Assembly: GCA_963834725.1 (NCBI GenBank)
Contig: CAWICN010000001.1
Location: forward strand, 4,898,001-4,962,000
DNA: 64,000 nucleotides
Origin: PALSA-693 sp963834725
GTDB taxonomy: Bacteria > Actinomycetota > Acidimicrobiia > Acidimicrobiales > Palsa-688
Direction of reading: 5' to 3'
Part shown: one piece after another, positions 52,673-60,947 of the stretch
How positions within the stretch are numbered: position 1 is the first letter of the stretch
Layout: each line of letters opens with the position of its first letter
Translations under genes and position numbers: made by a program
The notes under the pieces: generated by a model
Databases searched by the model: none
Told to the model about the DNA's origin: nothing
What the model saw: only the letters and a program-made list of their open reading frames with translations

Positions 52673-52721
52673 CCGTCAGCCGAACACACACAATGCCGAA
52701 GCCACACAACGGAGGACCTGA

Positions 52722-52895
52722 ATGAACGTCTGGCCATTAAGGAAAAAAAAGAGTAAGATGCAGCGGTTCTTTGAGGACGCAGGCAAGAATGCTGGCCGCG
52801 CCGGTAAGATCGGCCTGGGACTAGTTGGTAGCCTGCTTGGCGCCACGGCCGCCAGCGCGGCGGTTTCATCGCTTCGAAATAAAATAAAGCAGTGA
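52722..52895 (+). CDS. 57-residue protein with one hydrophobic helix
   Basis: A short gene with GGAGG 6 bases before the ATG. The N-terminus is basic (MNVWPLRKKKSKMQRFFEDA), followed by a Gly/Ala/Leu-rich membrane-type helix (IGLGLVGSLLGATAASAAV) and a basic end. The stop overlaps the next GTG (GTGA). It may be a small membrane or polymer-surface protein. No family is recognised. Confidence 0.7.
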   Translation: MNVWPLRKKKSKMQRFFEDAGKNAGRAGKIGLGLVGSLLGATAASAAVSSLRNKIKQ

Positions 52896-53077
52896 AGCTC
52901 GGCAGAGTTTTTGTCTTTGGCGCTGGTTACATGCTCAGGTCGCCAGCGGGTCGGGAACAGTTGGTACTGTTGGCGCAAAAGGCCACGGAGAAACCTGACG
53001 TCTACCACGCCCGATTCGAGGGCGGCCCAACATCCATAGAGGGGTCGCAGAGGCTTTACGATCAGGCGCGATGCTGA
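52892..53077 (+). CDS. Small YtxH-like protein
   Basis: A 61-residue protein from a GTG overlapping the previous stop. The opening VKLGRVFVFGAGYMLRSPAG and REQLVLLAQKATEKPDV recall the hydrophobic start and charged helix of YtxH/gas-vesicle-accessory-type proteins (GAGY-x3-R-x-AGRE). Its tight coupling to the previous small gene supports both as real. Confidence 0.65.
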   Translation: MKLGRVFVFGAGYMLRSPAGREQLVLLAQKATEKPDVYHARFEGGPTSIEGSQRLYDQARC

Positions 53078-53084
53078 ATGTATC

Positions 53085-53789
53085 GTGACGTTCGCAAAGA
53101 ACGCCCTGTGGTGTCCCCCTCGAACCCGCGCCGAAGATCTCGAAGAGGGCGACATTGTCTTAAATGGGCGCGTGCGCGCCCGGCTGATGAGATTGCGGAT
53201 CTTGACGCTCGATGCAACGATACTGATTGGACGAGTCAAGGACAGGTTCCGTCAGGCGCCAGAGGAAGAGTTCTCGTCTGCCGCGTCGTCTCTGCTGCAG
53301 CGGGACGGCCCTTTCGTATCGGAGGGCCAGGGTGATGGTGGTCGCTGGAAGCGTGCGCCGTTACAAGTTGACGCTGGACTGGCGCAGGCGATGAAGCTGC
53401 TACGTCAATGTTCCAGGACGCTGGATTCCGTTGAACAGTCTGCTCCGGGAGCCGGCCGACACTCGGGAGCTGATCGCGGGACCGCCCGGCGTGGGCTGGG
53501 CGGTGGTCTCACCGCAGAACGCGGTAGCATCCGGCCAAGCGAAGGTCGTGGTGAACGAAGGACCGAGGGGTCGAGGCAAGCTCATGGGAACCGCCGGCGC
53601 ACTGCCTCCGTCGGAGGGCTCGGAGGAGGGGGCGGGGGCCGACACGGTGCCCCGTGCGGGCTCAGGCGCCGACGGCAACGGCGAGTTGCGGTCACCCGAC
53701 CAGGCCAGACGAAGGCGGCGGCGCCTACCCCGCCCCCGGGTCCTGGTCGGCCAGGTGCGCCGCCTGGTGCGAGCCATCCACGAGGGTGA
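53085..53789 (+). CDS. Uncertain reading frame before the membrane protein
   Basis: The first 120 codons look protein-like (RAEDLEEGDIVLNGRVRARL, DATILIGRVKDRFRQAPEEE, LAQAMKLLRQCSRTLDSVEQ). The rest is a Gly/Arg-rich shadow lying over the next gene. The true 3' end is probably near 53430, which would again require a frame change. It may be the last member of the preceding small-gene run. No family is recognised. Confidence 0.3.
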   Translation: MTFAKNALWCPPRTRAEDLEEGDIVLNGRVRARLMRLRILTLDATILIGRVKDRFRQAPEEEFSSAASSLLQRDGPFVSEGQGDGGRWKRAPLQVDAGLAQAMKLLRQCSRTLDSVEQSAPGAGRHSGADRGTARRGLGGGLTAERGSIRPSEGRGERRTEGSRQAHGNRRRTASVGGLGGGGGGRHGAPCGLRRRRQRRVAVTRPGQTKAAAPTPPPGPGRPGAPPGASHPRG

Positions 53790-54660
53790 GGAGAATGATG
53801 TGGGGGCTGCGGTACTGGAGCTCAGCCGGACCCGCCGGTACCTGGCGCCCCTGGCGTTCACAGTCGGCGCCTTTGTCATGCTCTTTCAGGGCCTCAGGCT
53901 GCTCGTCGCCAACTGGCGCCTGACCTTGATTCAGATCGTCCCGGCGATGTGGATCTGGGTTGCCACCCTGGACTTGAAACTGCATGTGCTTCAGGGGCGG
54001 GAGATGCGGCACTGGCATGGTCCCCCTGCGCTGGGTGCGGTGCTCGCGATCATCGTCATTACCCTTGCCAGCTTCTATCTGAATGCGGTGTTCGCCTTTG
54101 CCATTTCCCGCCCCGGTCCGCCGATGATCCGACCGGCGTTCACCGCGGCTCGGCGGCACCTGGGTGTCGAGTTGGCGTACGGGTTCGTGGTCGGAGCCGC
54201 GCTCGGAATCTCGGCGATCATCGTGCCCCGCTGGGGCCGGTGGTGGTTTACGGTATCGATGAGCATCGTGATCGCCGTCATGATGCTCACCTACGTCCTC
54301 GTCCCGTCGCGTTTGGTCGGGATCAAAGCCAAGGTGTCGCGCCGCGATAAGCTTGCGGCCGCGGCTGTCGGCGGGGCCGTCAGCACGATCGTTTGCACGC
54401 CTCCTTATCTGGTGGCCCGCATCGGCATCCTGTTGCTCGGTTCGCGCGCCTTCGTGGTCGGGATCATCCTGATCGCGCTCGGGTTCACGCTGCAGGCGGG
54501 AACCACTGGCGCAGTGAAGGCGATCAAGATGAGCGCCAAGCTCGTCGCCGGTGTCGATCCCGCCACATTGGGTCCGGGGATCGGGATTCAGGCCAGTCGG
54601 CCGTCCGGGTCTGAGGGCGTCGGCGATGGTCCGACGGGCTCCCCCTCGCGCGCCTGCTGA
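53431..54660 (+). CDS. Polytopic membrane protein of unknown function
   Basis: Up to 409 residues. The first 130 are hydrophilic and Gly/Arg-rich, and a later start at the ATG 53584 is possible. From about residue 145 come six membrane helices (LAPLAFTVGAFVMLFQGLRL, LTLIQIVPAMWIWVATLDL, LGAVLAIIVITLASFYLNAV, and three more). The pattern is reminiscent of EI24/CysZ-like or YihY-like membrane proteins but no family is confirmed. Its 3' end overlaps the convergent nudC gene by 73 bases. Confidence 0.7.
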   Translation: MNSLLREPADTRELIAGPPGVGWAVVSPQNAVASGQAKVVVNEGPRGRGKLMGTAGALPPSEGSEEGAGADTVPRAGSGADGNGELRSPDQARRRRRRLPRPRVLVGQVRRLVRAIHEGEENDVGAAVLELSRTRRYLAPLAFTVGAFVMLFQGLRLLVANWRLTLIQIVPAMWIWVATLDLKLHVLQGREMRHWHGPPALGAVLAIIVITLASFYLNAVFAFAISRPGPPMIRPAFTAARRHLGVELAYGFVVGAALGISAIIVPRWGRWWFTVSMSIVIAVMMLTYVLVPSRLVGIKAKVSRRDKLAAAAVGGAVSTIVCTPPYLVARIGILLLGSRAFVVGIILIALGFTLQAGTTGAVKAIKMSAKLVAGVDPATLGPGIGIQASRPSGSEGVGDGPTGSPSRAC

Positions 54661-55589
54661 GCTCCGGCCGTCGACGAGCAGGCCGGATCAGACCGGTGGT
54701 CCGGCTCGGCCGGCGTACAGCGGGACCGGGCCACCCAATCGTCGATGAGGCGGCGGGCGATGCTGATTGGTCCCGGAAGCTCGGGGAGGTTATCGGGCGT
54801 GAACCATCGAGCGTCGGCGATCTCATTGTTGTCGCACCTGATCTCCCCTCCGGCGTAGCCGACGTGGAAACCGAGCATGAGCGAGTGGGGGAAAGGCCAC
54901 GGTTGACTTCCGAAATAGCGGAGGTTGTCGATGGCGATCCCGACCTCTTCACCGACTTCACGCCTGACCGCGGCCTCCACCGTCTCCCCGGGCTCCACGA
55001 AACCAGCCAGGCAGGAATACATGCCGCCGGGCCACCGGGCGTTGCGCGCCAGCAAGGCCCGCCCATCGTCGCGTTCGACCAGCATGATCGCGGCGGGGGC
55101 CAGCCGGGGGAAGGCGAGGAGCCCACAGTGAGGACAGCGCCTGGCTCGCTCTCCGGGTGACTCCATCGTCTCGTTACCGCACCGACCGCAGAACCGGTGG
55201 CACCGGACCCATTCGACCAACTGCACAGCCCGGCCGGCCGCCGCCCAGGTCATCTCGTCGACGACGGCGAATAGGCGCATGAGATCGACGAACGCAGCGG
55301 TTGCTGTCCTATCGGTCGCGGCGGCTTCTTTGTCGACGTCGACCGCCCAGCAATGTCGACCTGCGATCGTCCCCACGAACAGGACCTCCGCACCCGCCGG
55401 ATCCGGCGCGCCATCGGGGTCGGCTTCCGAGAGCGCCACCTCGACGCCCCGTACAGCTACGAGCAGGGCCGGTCCGGCGGAGGGCCCGGGCGGCAACAGC
55501 ATGGGAACGAGCATCTGTCCAGTCTGGCCGATCCCTGGTCGTCCCCGTCGGGACTCCGGTGATGCCAGCCCGGCCGGCCGTCCCATCAT
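54588..55589 (-). CDS. nudC: NAD+ diphosphatase NudC
   Basis: A 333-residue Nudix hydrolase that cleaves NADH/NAD+ to NMN and AMP and can remove NAD caps from RNA. The central zinc ribbon is present (FCGRCGNE ... RCPHCGL). The Nudix box reads GFVEPGETVEAAVRREVGEE. The family-specific SQPWPFPHSLMLGF follows and distinguishes NudC from other Nudix enzymes. The C-terminal 45 residues are a disordered extension that overlaps the convergent membrane gene, so the natural end may be variable. In-frame ATG codons at 55589 and 55514 are possible starts. Confidence 0.93.
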   Translation of the reverse strand: MMGRPAGLASPESRRGRPGIGQTGQMLVPMLLPPGPSAGPALLVAVRGVEVALSEADPDGAPDPAGAEVLFVGTIAGRHCWAVDVDKEAAATDRTATAAFVDLMRLFAVVDEMTWAAAGRAVQLVEWVRCHRFCGRCGNETMESPGERARRCPHCGLLAFPRLAPAAIMLVERDDGRALLARNARWPGGMYSCLAGFVEPGETVEAAVRREVGEEVGIAIDNLRYFGSQPWPFPHSLMLGFHVGYAGGEIRCDNNEIADARWFTPDNLPELPGPISIARRLIDDWVARSRCTPAEPDHRSDPACSSTAGAQQAREGEPVGPSPTPSDPDGRLA

Positions 55590-55782
55590 CCTGCCACCCG
55601 GCTGGGACGGCTCGGCGCGGCAGGAGTACAGGTCGGATGGATACCCTCATGCCATGTGGGAAAAGGCTGGCGGCCGCGATGCGATCCACCACAGCATCCT
55701 GGGCGAGCTCGCCCTCGAGGCCGCCCCGTGAGCCGCCAACAGCCCGGATGACCAGCCGTACGGGCCCGGGCGCAGCCCGCCT

Positions 55783-56319
55783 GTGATCGATCCTCTGCCG
55801 AAGGGGGAGCCCTATCCCGGGCGGATTCCGCCCCTGCGCGTCCAATGGGGCCGGGTCAGTCCGGGGATTCGCATCGGCGTGATCGTCGGTCCTGTTCTGC
55901 TGCTGATCATCCTGTTCGCGGCCAGCGTCCAGGTCGGGGCCGTGGCAGCTGTCATGGTCGTCGGCGTTTGGTCGGCGACCGCGGTGTATGTCAAGAACCG
56001 CACCGACCGGCACAACGCCGCGGTCGATCGCGGCGAGATCCGGATCGTCGCCGATCCCCACCTTGAAGCGGTCCCGTTGGACCAGCTCGATGCTCCTGTC
56101 GTCGATCGGCTACGCGGTCTGGGCTACCCACCGAGCGACATCGGTCAGGTGACGAGGTTCGACGGGGGCTGCATCGTCAAACGCCGCAATCGCCGGGACG
56201 TGTCGGTCGTCCTGGGCGAGGATGGCGGCGTCGCCTACTTTGATCCTCGCTGGGTCGACGATCTGCGGGCTGCAAGTGAATACCGGGCCGGGCGCGGCCG
56301 GGAACCCGGCACCCTTTGA
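55783..56319 (+). CDS. Two-helix membrane protein, hypothetical
   Basis: A 178-residue protein from a GTG. Two adjacent membrane helices (IGVIVGPVLLLIILFAASV and VGAVAAVMVVGVWSATAVY) are followed by a soluble domain (VVDRLRGLGYPPSDIGQVTR, RRDVSVVLGEDGGVAYFDPR). No family is recognised. It lies directly before the decarboxylase gene on the same strand and may share its transcript. Confidence 0.65.
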   Translation: MIDPLPKGEPYPGRIPPLRVQWGRVSPGIRIGVIVGPVLLLIILFAASVQVGAVAAVMVVGVWSATAVYVKNRTDRHNAAVDRGEIRIVADPHLEAVPLDQLDAPVVDRLRGLGYPPSDIGQVTRFDGGCIVKRRNRRDVSVVLGEDGGVAYFDPRWVDDLRAASEYRAGRGREPGTL

Positions 56320-56389
56320 CCCGTGGTCGCCTTCGGCGGGCAGGCTGAACCGGACGGGTGACGGCGCCCCGGTGCGGCAAGCTGACTGG

Positions 56390-57760
56390 GTGCGCAATCC
56401 GATGTTCGTTCCTGATGAACGACTGGCGTCGATGATCTTCGACTACTGCCGGTTGCGGCTGTCGTTCGATCCGGTCGACCTCGATCTGCCGGGAGAGAAG
56501 GCGGTGCTGGACGAGGCGCTCGCCGGGGTGCTGGGTTCGCAGCCGCAGGATCCGGCGAGCATATTGAATCTGTTCGCGGAGCGGCTGGCACCGGCGGTCA
56601 TCTCCTGCGACAGCCCGCGCTTCCTGGCCTTCATTCCGGCGGCACCGACCAAGGCATCCCTATTGTTCGATATGGTGGTGTCGGCGTCTTCGCTCCAGGG
56701 CACCTCGTGGTTGGAGGCCGCAGGGGCCGTGGCGGCGGAGAATCAGACCCTGCGGCTGTTGGCGGACCTGGCCGGGCTGCCGTCCACTGCCGGCGGTTGC
56801 TTCGTTTCGGGAGGAAGTGCCGGCAACCTGTCGGCCCTGGTCGTGGCGCGCCAGAGAGGACGTCAGCGCCTGGGTGATGACGCTCCCGTACGACTGCGGG
56901 CCGTGGTCAGCGATCAGGCTCATGCGTCGATCGGGAAGGCGCTCATGATTATCGGGATGGATGCGCTGGTCGTGCCGAGCGATGATCACCGTTTAACCGG
57001 CCCGGCGGTCGAGGCGGCCCTGGCGACCGACCCTTATCCGGCCAGCGTGGTGGCCCTGGTGGCAACGGCCGGTACCACCAATGCCGGCATTGTCGATGAC
57101 CTGGCCGGCCTCGGCGAGGTGGCCGCGACCCATCAACTGTGGTTCCACGTCGATGGGGCCTACGGCGGCGCGGCCCTCTTCGCCCCCTCGGTCCGGCACC
57201 GATTCGCCGGGATCGAGCGGGCTGACTCGTTTGTGGTTGATCCCCACAAGTGGCTCTTTGCCCCCTTTGATTGTGCCGCCCTCATCTACCGGCACCCGCA
57301 GCTGGCCCGGGCTGTGCACACCCAGGACGCGAGCTACCTCGACGTCCTGCACACTGATGCCCCCGACGAATGGAATCCAAGTGATTACGCCTACCACCTG
57401 ACTCGCCGGGCCAGGGGGCTGGCCTTGTGGTTCTCGCTTGCCGTCAACGGCACCGATCTCTACCGGGACGCGATAGAAGCAGCTCTGGACGTCGCCTGGC
57501 AGACCGCGGGGCGCGTCGAAAGCAGTGACCACCTCGAGCTTGTTCGCCAGCCGGAGTTATCCATCGTCCTGTTTCGGCGGCTCGGGTGGCGTCCCGAGGA
57601 TTACACCGCTTGGTCGAACAAGTTGCTCGCCGACCAGATCGGGTTTGTGACCCCTTCGAAATGGGAGGGCGAAACGGTTGCGCGTATGACGTTCCTGCAC
57701 CCGGACACGACGATGGAGATCGTCGACGAGATATTGGCGACCATGGTCGAGAAGGCCTAG
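56390..57760 (+). CDS. PLP-dependent aromatic L-amino-acid decarboxylase family
   Basis: A 456-residue group II pyridoxal-phosphate decarboxylase. The cofactor region contains CFVSGGSAGNLSALVVAR, WFHVDGAYGGAALFAP and the lysine motif SFVVDPHKWLFAPFDCA, whose Lys forms the Schiff base. The substrate could be tryptophan, tyrosine, phenylalanine, DOPA or diaminobutyrate. The neighbouring phenylalanine and tyrosine catabolic genes favour an aromatic substrate, by inference. I start at the GTG 56390, with an ATG four codons later as alternative; the frame is open much further upstream into the previous gene but is not protein-like. Confidence 0.88.
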   Translation: MRNPMFVPDERLASMIFDYCRLRLSFDPVDLDLPGEKAVLDEALAGVLGSQPQDPASILNLFAERLAPAVISCDSPRFLAFIPAAPTKASLLFDMVVSASSLQGTSWLEAAGAVAAENQTLRLLADLAGLPSTAGGCFVSGGSAGNLSALVVARQRGRQRLGDDAPVRLRAVVSDQAHASIGKALMIIGMDALVVPSDDHRLTGPAVEAALATDPYPASVVALVATAGTTNAGIVDDLAGLGEVAATHQLWFHVDGAYGGAALFAPSVRHRFAGIERADSFVVDPHKWLFAPFDCAALIYRHPQLARAVHTQDASYLDVLHTDAPDEWNPSDYAYHLTRRARGLALWFSLAVNGTDLYRDAIEAALDVAWQTAGRVESSDHLELVRQPELSIVLFRRLGWRPEDYTAWSNKLLADQIGFVTPSKWEGETVARMTFLHPDTTMEIVDEILATMVEKA

Positions 57761-58039
57761 TCGTGGGACGGCGTCGACGGTGCCAGTCGGAGCCCGGAAC
57801 GAGGGCCGGTCGGGATTTTCTGCCGCGAATTGGTCCCTTTGAAGCTCCGGTTGGAACTTCTCTGTAGCGCGCCCCCCTTCAAGCGGGCCCAATCCGCGCC
57901 AGAGAATCCAGGAAGGTGAACAACGGGCCGCAAACCGGGCGATCCCCGGACAGGGCAGGCGCAGCAGAAAGGAGCCGCGATCTCCGAGCCTCTGGATCAC
58001 GGGCGAACCGCAGCGCAATCCGTCAACGAGGTTTTCGCC

Positions 58040-59221
58040 TCAGGTCGTCGGAGCCGTCCTGGCCCAGCTCCACGGATAGTCGGGGTCCGCGACCGAACGC
58101 GCCACCTCGCTGATCTCGAGCGGGGCGAAGGTGTCGATCATCACCGCGGTCTCCTCCGTGCGGGTCTCGCCGACCGCCGCCTCCACGCTGCCCGGCTGCG
58201 GGCCATGGACGAACCCGGCCGGATGCAGGGTCAGGGACCCCTTCTGGATGGCGGTCCCCCGCCGGCTCATGAAGTCGCCCCCGGCGTAGAAGAGCACCTC
58301 GTCGGAGTCCACGTTGGCGTGGTGGTACGGGACCTTGACCGACTTTGGATCGAAGTCGTACGGGCGGGGCACGAAGCTGCACACGACGAAACCGGGACCG
58401 GCGAACGTCTGGTGCACGGGCGGCGGTTGATGGATGCGGCCGACGATCGGTTCGAAGTCGCGGATGGACAGCGCGAAGGGGTAGGCGCAGCCGTCCCAGC
58501 CGACGACGTCGAAGGGATGGTGGGCGTGGCAGTGACGGGACCACCCTCGGGCCGTGCGGACCAGCACCGGCACCGGACCGTCCTGCTCGACGACCAGGGG
58601 TTCCCGGGGCGGCCGGAGGTCCCGCTCGGAAAACGGGGCGCCCTCGCGTAGTTGGCCGGTGGCCGTGAGGTACCGGGATGGCACGGTCACGTGACCGGCG
58701 GCCTCGATCACCAGGGCCCGCACCCGGGCGCCCGTGCTGTCGGGCACCAGCCACCGGTGGGTGGTCGATGCCGGGACGACCACATAGTCGCCGGCCGCGA
58801 CCTCGAGTGCGCCGAAAACCGACTGAAAGGTGGCCGAGCCGTCCAGCAGATAGACCAGCTCGTCGCCGGCCGCATTGCGGTACAGCTCGCTGCTGCCAGC
58901 CGCGTCCACCCAGCAGATGCTGACCGTACCGTTGCCGAGCAGGACCTGCCGGCCGGTGACCATGTCCCCGCCGGCGGCCATCTGGTGCGCCTGCAGGTGC
59001 CAGGGAAGGAGAGGGTCGTTGGCGCGCAAAGGGGAACGGGGCTGCTGCCACGGCTCGACCCCGGTGATGGCGCTCGGGGAGTGGAGGTGGTACAGCAGGC
59101 TCGAGGCTCCGCTGAAGCCCTCTTCGCCCATCAGCTCCTCGGCCAGCCGGCGCCCGTCGTCGCCCTCGTGCCAGATGTGCCGCTTGCGGGGCACATCGCC
59201 GACCCGCACGTAGTACGTCAT
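58040..59221 (-). CDS. hmgA: Homogentisate 1,2-dioxygenase
   Basis: Opens the ring of homogentisate to maleylacetoacetate in tyrosine and phenylalanine breakdown. The 393-residue protein begins MTYYVRVGDVPRKRHIWH and has the iron-binding region PYHHANVDSDEVLFYAGG with His and Glu ligands, and later LHPAGFVHGPQPGS with the last His. It is shorter than the human enzyme but typical for actinobacteria. The start lies 3 bases after the hppD stop, so the two form an operon. The next pathway enzymes, maleylacetoacetate isomerase and fumarylacetoacetase, are not in this window. Confidence 0.93.
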   Translation of the reverse strand: MTYYVRVGDVPRKRHIWHEGDDGRRLAEELMGEEGFSGASSLLYHLHSPSAITGVEPWQQPRSPLRANDPLLPWHLQAHQMAAGGDMVTGRQVLLGNGTVSICWVDAAGSSELYRNAAGDELVYLLDGSATFQSVFGALEVAAGDYVVVPASTTHRWLVPDSTGARVRALVIEAAGHVTVPSRYLTATGQLREGAPFSERDLRPPREPLVVEQDGPVPVLVRTARGWSRHCHAHHPFDVVGWDGCAYPFALSIRDFEPIVGRIHQPPPVHQTFAGPGFVVCSFVPRPYDFDPKSVKVPYHHANVDSDEVLFYAGGDFMSRRGTAIQKGSLTLHPAGFVHGPQPGSVEAAVGETRTEETAVMIDTFAPLEISEVARSVADPDYPWSWARTAPTT

Positions 59222-59224
59222 CGA

Positions 59225-60355
59225 CTACAGATTGCCCCGACGGGCCTGTTCCCGCTCGATGGCTTCGAAGAGGGCCTTGAAGTTGCCCTCCCCGAATCCG
59301 GTTGCGCCCTCGCGCTGGATGATCTCCACGAACAGCGTGGGCCGGTCGGTGACGGTCTCGGTGAAGATCTGCAACAGGTATCCGCCGGTGTCGACGTCCA
59401 CCTCGATGTCGAGGCGCTCGAGATCACCCCACGGGAGCGGAATGCCGCCGACACGGACGCGGGCGTCCTCGTAGTAGGTGGAGGGCATCTGAAGAAAACG
59501 GACACCGCGAGTCCGCATGGCGTCGACGGCGTTGATGATGTCCGGCGTGGCCAGGGCGATGTGCTGGACCCCGGGACTCCGGTAGGCGTCGAGGTACTCC
59601 TCGATCTGGCTCTTCTTGAGTCCGGGTGCAGGCTCGTTGATGGGCATCACGATGCCGGCGCGGTTGTGCACGACCGTCGACCGCAGGGCCGAGTACTGGG
59701 TCGAGATCTGGTCGGCGTCGAAATGACGCAGCTCCGTGAACCCCAGGACCCGGATGTACCAGTCGACCCACTCGTCGAGTCGCCCCTTCTCGACGTTGCC
59801 GACCACATGGTCGATCGCCGTCAGCCCGACCGGATCACCAGCCGGCGCCGGCGGCAACCGATCGCAACCAAAGCCCGGCCCCCATCGGTCGTCGCCCCCG
59901 GACCGCTCCACGAACAGGTGGCGGGTCTCGCCGTAGGTCGCGATAGCGGCGGTCGTGACCGATCCGGCGTCGTCGTTGACGCGGGTGGGCTCGGCCACGA
60001 CCGTCGCCCCCTTGGCGGCCGCGAGCGTCGCCGTCGCTTCGGCATCCTTCACCCTCCAGGCCAGGTGGCGGACACCGTCGCCATGGAGCAGGACGTGGCG
60101 CGCCACCTCGCTGTCGGGTCCGAGCCCGGCGGTGACGACGAACCGGACAGCCCCCTGGCCGAGAACGTAGGAAGCCCGGTCGGGTACGCCGGTCTCCGGT
60201 CCGCGGTAGGCCATCACGTCGAAGCCGAAACCCGACGTGAGCCATGCGGTGACGGCCCGGGCGTTGCCGACCCACCACTCGAGGTGATCCCACCCGAGGA
60301 GTTGGGAAGCGACGGTCGGGGTCGTTTCGGTCATCGTCGTCTGTGCCATACCCAC
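59225..60355 (-). CDS. hppD: 4-hydroxyphenylpyruvate dioxygenase
   Basis: Converts 4-hydroxyphenylpyruvate to homogentisate with iron(II) and oxygen. The 376-residue protein consists of two VOC-type halves. Its signatures include LLGWDHLEWWVGNARAVTAW, TAIDHVVGNVEKGRLDEWVD, PGVQHIALATPDIINAVDAM (His ligand) and, near the C-terminus, LLQIFTETVTDRPTLFVEII with the Glu ligand. The final helix RREGATGFGEGNFKALFEAI closes the active site. It is divergent from an Lrp-type regulator gene, which probably controls the operon. Confidence 0.95.
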   Translation of the reverse strand: MGMAQTTMTETTPTVASQLLGWDHLEWWVGNARAVTAWLTSGFGFDVMAYRGPETGVPDRASYVLGQGAVRFVVTAGLGPDSEVARHVLLHGDGVRHLAWRVKDAEATATLAAAKGATVVAEPTRVNDDAGSVTTAAIATYGETRHLFVERSGGDDRWGPGFGCDRLPPAPAGDPVGLTAIDHVVGNVEKGRLDEWVDWYIRVLGFTELRHFDADQISTQYSALRSTVVHNRAGIVMPINEPAPGLKKSQIEEYLDAYRSPGVQHIALATPDIINAVDAMRTRGVRFLQMPSTYYEDARVRVGGIPLPWGDLERLDIEVDVDTGGYLLQIFTETVTDRPTLFVEIIQREGATGFGEGNFKALFEAIEREQARRGNL

Positions 60356-60425
60356 AGAGATACCGCCGACGAAGCGGTAAGGTCAATATCTGTCGCAAGG
60401 GCACCACAGATTGATCAGTGTTCTC

Positions 60426-60911
60426 ATGGAGACAGGACAGATCCGTCAGCCATACCGCCTCGATCGGATCGACGAGCGGTTGCTCGCGGCGCTGGCGTCT
60501 TTTCCCAGGGCCGGGATGCTGCAGCTGGCGCGGGAGGTCGGTGTGGCCCGCAACACCGCCCAGGCCCGCCTCGACCGGCTGCTCGAGGAGGGGGTGATCA
60601 CGGGCTTCGGGCCGGAGGTGGACCTGAGGCGACTGGGCTACGGCGTGTCGGCGTTCGTGTCGCTGGAGATCGCCCAGGGGCAAGGTGTGACCGTCGACGG
60701 ACACCTGGCCGGCATCTCCGAGGTGGTCGAGGCCTATATGACAACGGGACCGTCCGACCTGCTCTGCCGGGTGGTGGCCCGCGACAACGACCATCTCGGG
60801 CAGGTCATCACCCGGATCCTCGAGGTTCCGGGTATAACGAGGACAACGACGTCATTGGTGCTGGCTACCCGCATCGCGCCCCGCAGCCGCCATGTACTGC
60901 ACGCGGAATGA
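60426..60911 (+). CDS. Lrp/AsnC-family transcriptional regulator
   Basis: A 161-residue regulator. The N-terminal winged helix reads LDRIDERLLAALASFPRAGM then LAREVGVARNTAQARLDRLL, and the C-terminal RAM domain includes GVSAFVSLEIAQGQGVTVDG and PSDLLCRVVARDNDHLGQVI, which binds small effectors such as amino acids. It lies divergently beside hppD-hmgA and before phenylalanine hydroxylase, so tyrosine or phenylalanine is a plausible effector. The ATG at 60426 is preferred; a TTG at 60411 is possible. Confidence 0.9.
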   Translation: METGQIRQPYRLDRIDERLLAALASFPRAGMLQLAREVGVARNTAQARLDRLLEEGVITGFGPEVDLRRLGYGVSAFVSLEIAQGQGVTVDGHLAGISEVVEAYMTTGPSDLLCRVVARDNDHLGQVITRILEVPGITRTTTSLVLATRIAPRSRHVLHAE

Positions 60912-60947
60912 GGTGTTGGATGTGATACCGAACCTTAAGGACCAACG

